From contig CP099977.1 of the NCBI GenBank assembly GCA_024372495.1, forward strand, positions 1,054,001 through 1,118,000: DNA of 64,000 nucleotides, written 5' to 3'. The stretch comes from Pseudarthrobacter sp. Fe7. Lineage in GTDB: Bacteria > Actinomycetota > Actinomycetes > Actinomycetales > Micrococcaceae. How positions within the stretch are numbered: the stretch's first letter is position 1; each line of letters starts with the position of its first letter. The position numbers and the translations under genes are program-made. The notes beneath the pieces are model-generated. The model worked only from the letters and a program-made list of their open reading frames with translations. It had not been told where the DNA came from and did no database searches. Below are positions 63,906 to 64,000 of this stretch, one piece after another.

Positions 63906-64000
63906 CCAAGGATCCTTTCCCTGACGCGCGCCGACAGCGCATCCGCCGCCAGAACCACCTTTTCTTCGATGCCGTCAGTCTGCCGGGCAAGCAACGCACG
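63902..64000 (-). CDS. Partial CDS, 3' end only
   Basis: Last 32 codons of a gene running in from the right edge (RALLARQTDGIEEKVVLAAD ... RERILG), stop overlapping the folD ATG. Helical; too short to identify. Given the C1 neighbourhood, glyA or another folate gene is possible but not shown. Confidence 0.5.
   Translation of the reverse strand, partial: RALLARQTDGIEEKVVLAADALSARVRERILG

Overview
The window is G+C-rich DNA (by eye mid-60s per cent, except a poorer patch near 34-35.5 kb) from an actinobacterium, most likely Arthrobacter, Pseudarthrobacter or a close Micrococcaceae relative. Signs are a mycothiol-type formaldehyde dehydrogenase, DUF3073, DUF222/HNH, DUF1206 and Septum_form proteins, ECF sigma/anti-sigma pairs, an HspR-type (HAIR) operator in front of clpB, and many GTG/TTG starts. 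No tRNA, rRNA, CRISPR array or intact IS element was seen.

Layout. 0-4.5 kb: small stress proteins and a sugar-type cluster (epimerase, cupin, ThuA, Gfo/Idh/MocA). 4.9-10.3 kb: ammonium transporter amt and a large SWIM-SNF2 helicase. 10.4-16.8 kb: two ECF sigma/anti-sigma modules with Ala/Pro-rich exported proteins, a lipoprotein and membrane proteins. 17.1-19.2 kb: a long WXG100-headed protein and a partner gene. 19.2-33.7 kb: housekeeping and transport (trmB, two MFS, a methyltransferase, DEAD-box helicase, MBL hydrolase, aldo/keto reductase, P-loop kinase, a guanidine-III riboswitch with two SMR exporters, HutD, trpF, YccF, comB, DUF4031-HD). 33.72-35.52 kb: a 1.8-kb island with two accessory genes, flanked by a 20-bp near-perfect direct repeat and sitting in the 5' end of the DUF4031 gene. 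35.6-39.3 kb: molybdate locus. 39.4-47.5 kb: clpB, Septum_form, DUF3073, VOC, purM-purF. 47.8-52 kb: mycothiol-linked formaldehyde dehydrogenase, MBL hydrolase and a molybdopterin formate-dehydrogenase-like protein. 52-64 kb: DUF222/HNH, then a methylated-amine catabolic block (Rieske oxygenase, its reductase, glutathione-independent formaldehyde dehydrogenase, dimethylglycine-oxidase-like flavoprotein, MFS importer, FolD-like protein).

The right third reads as one C1 metabolic theme. N-methyl groups are removed by the Rieske system and the dimethylglycine-oxidase-like enzyme. Formaldehyde or methylene-tetrahydrofolate is then handled by FdhA, the mycothiol route, a molybdenum formate dehydrogenase (with molybdate uptake nearby) and FolD. 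Three promoters in this block share a TTGACA box followed by repeated GTTGCATA-type sites, suggesting one regulator.

A major caveat is that about 20 genes, including clpB, purM, amt and modB/modC, are broken by single-base indels. At least 29 are an extra G/C turning AGCT into AGGCT/AGCCT. After removing or adding those bases every affected gene becomes an exact multiple of three. I treat these as systematic sequencing or consensus errors and annotate the genes as full length.
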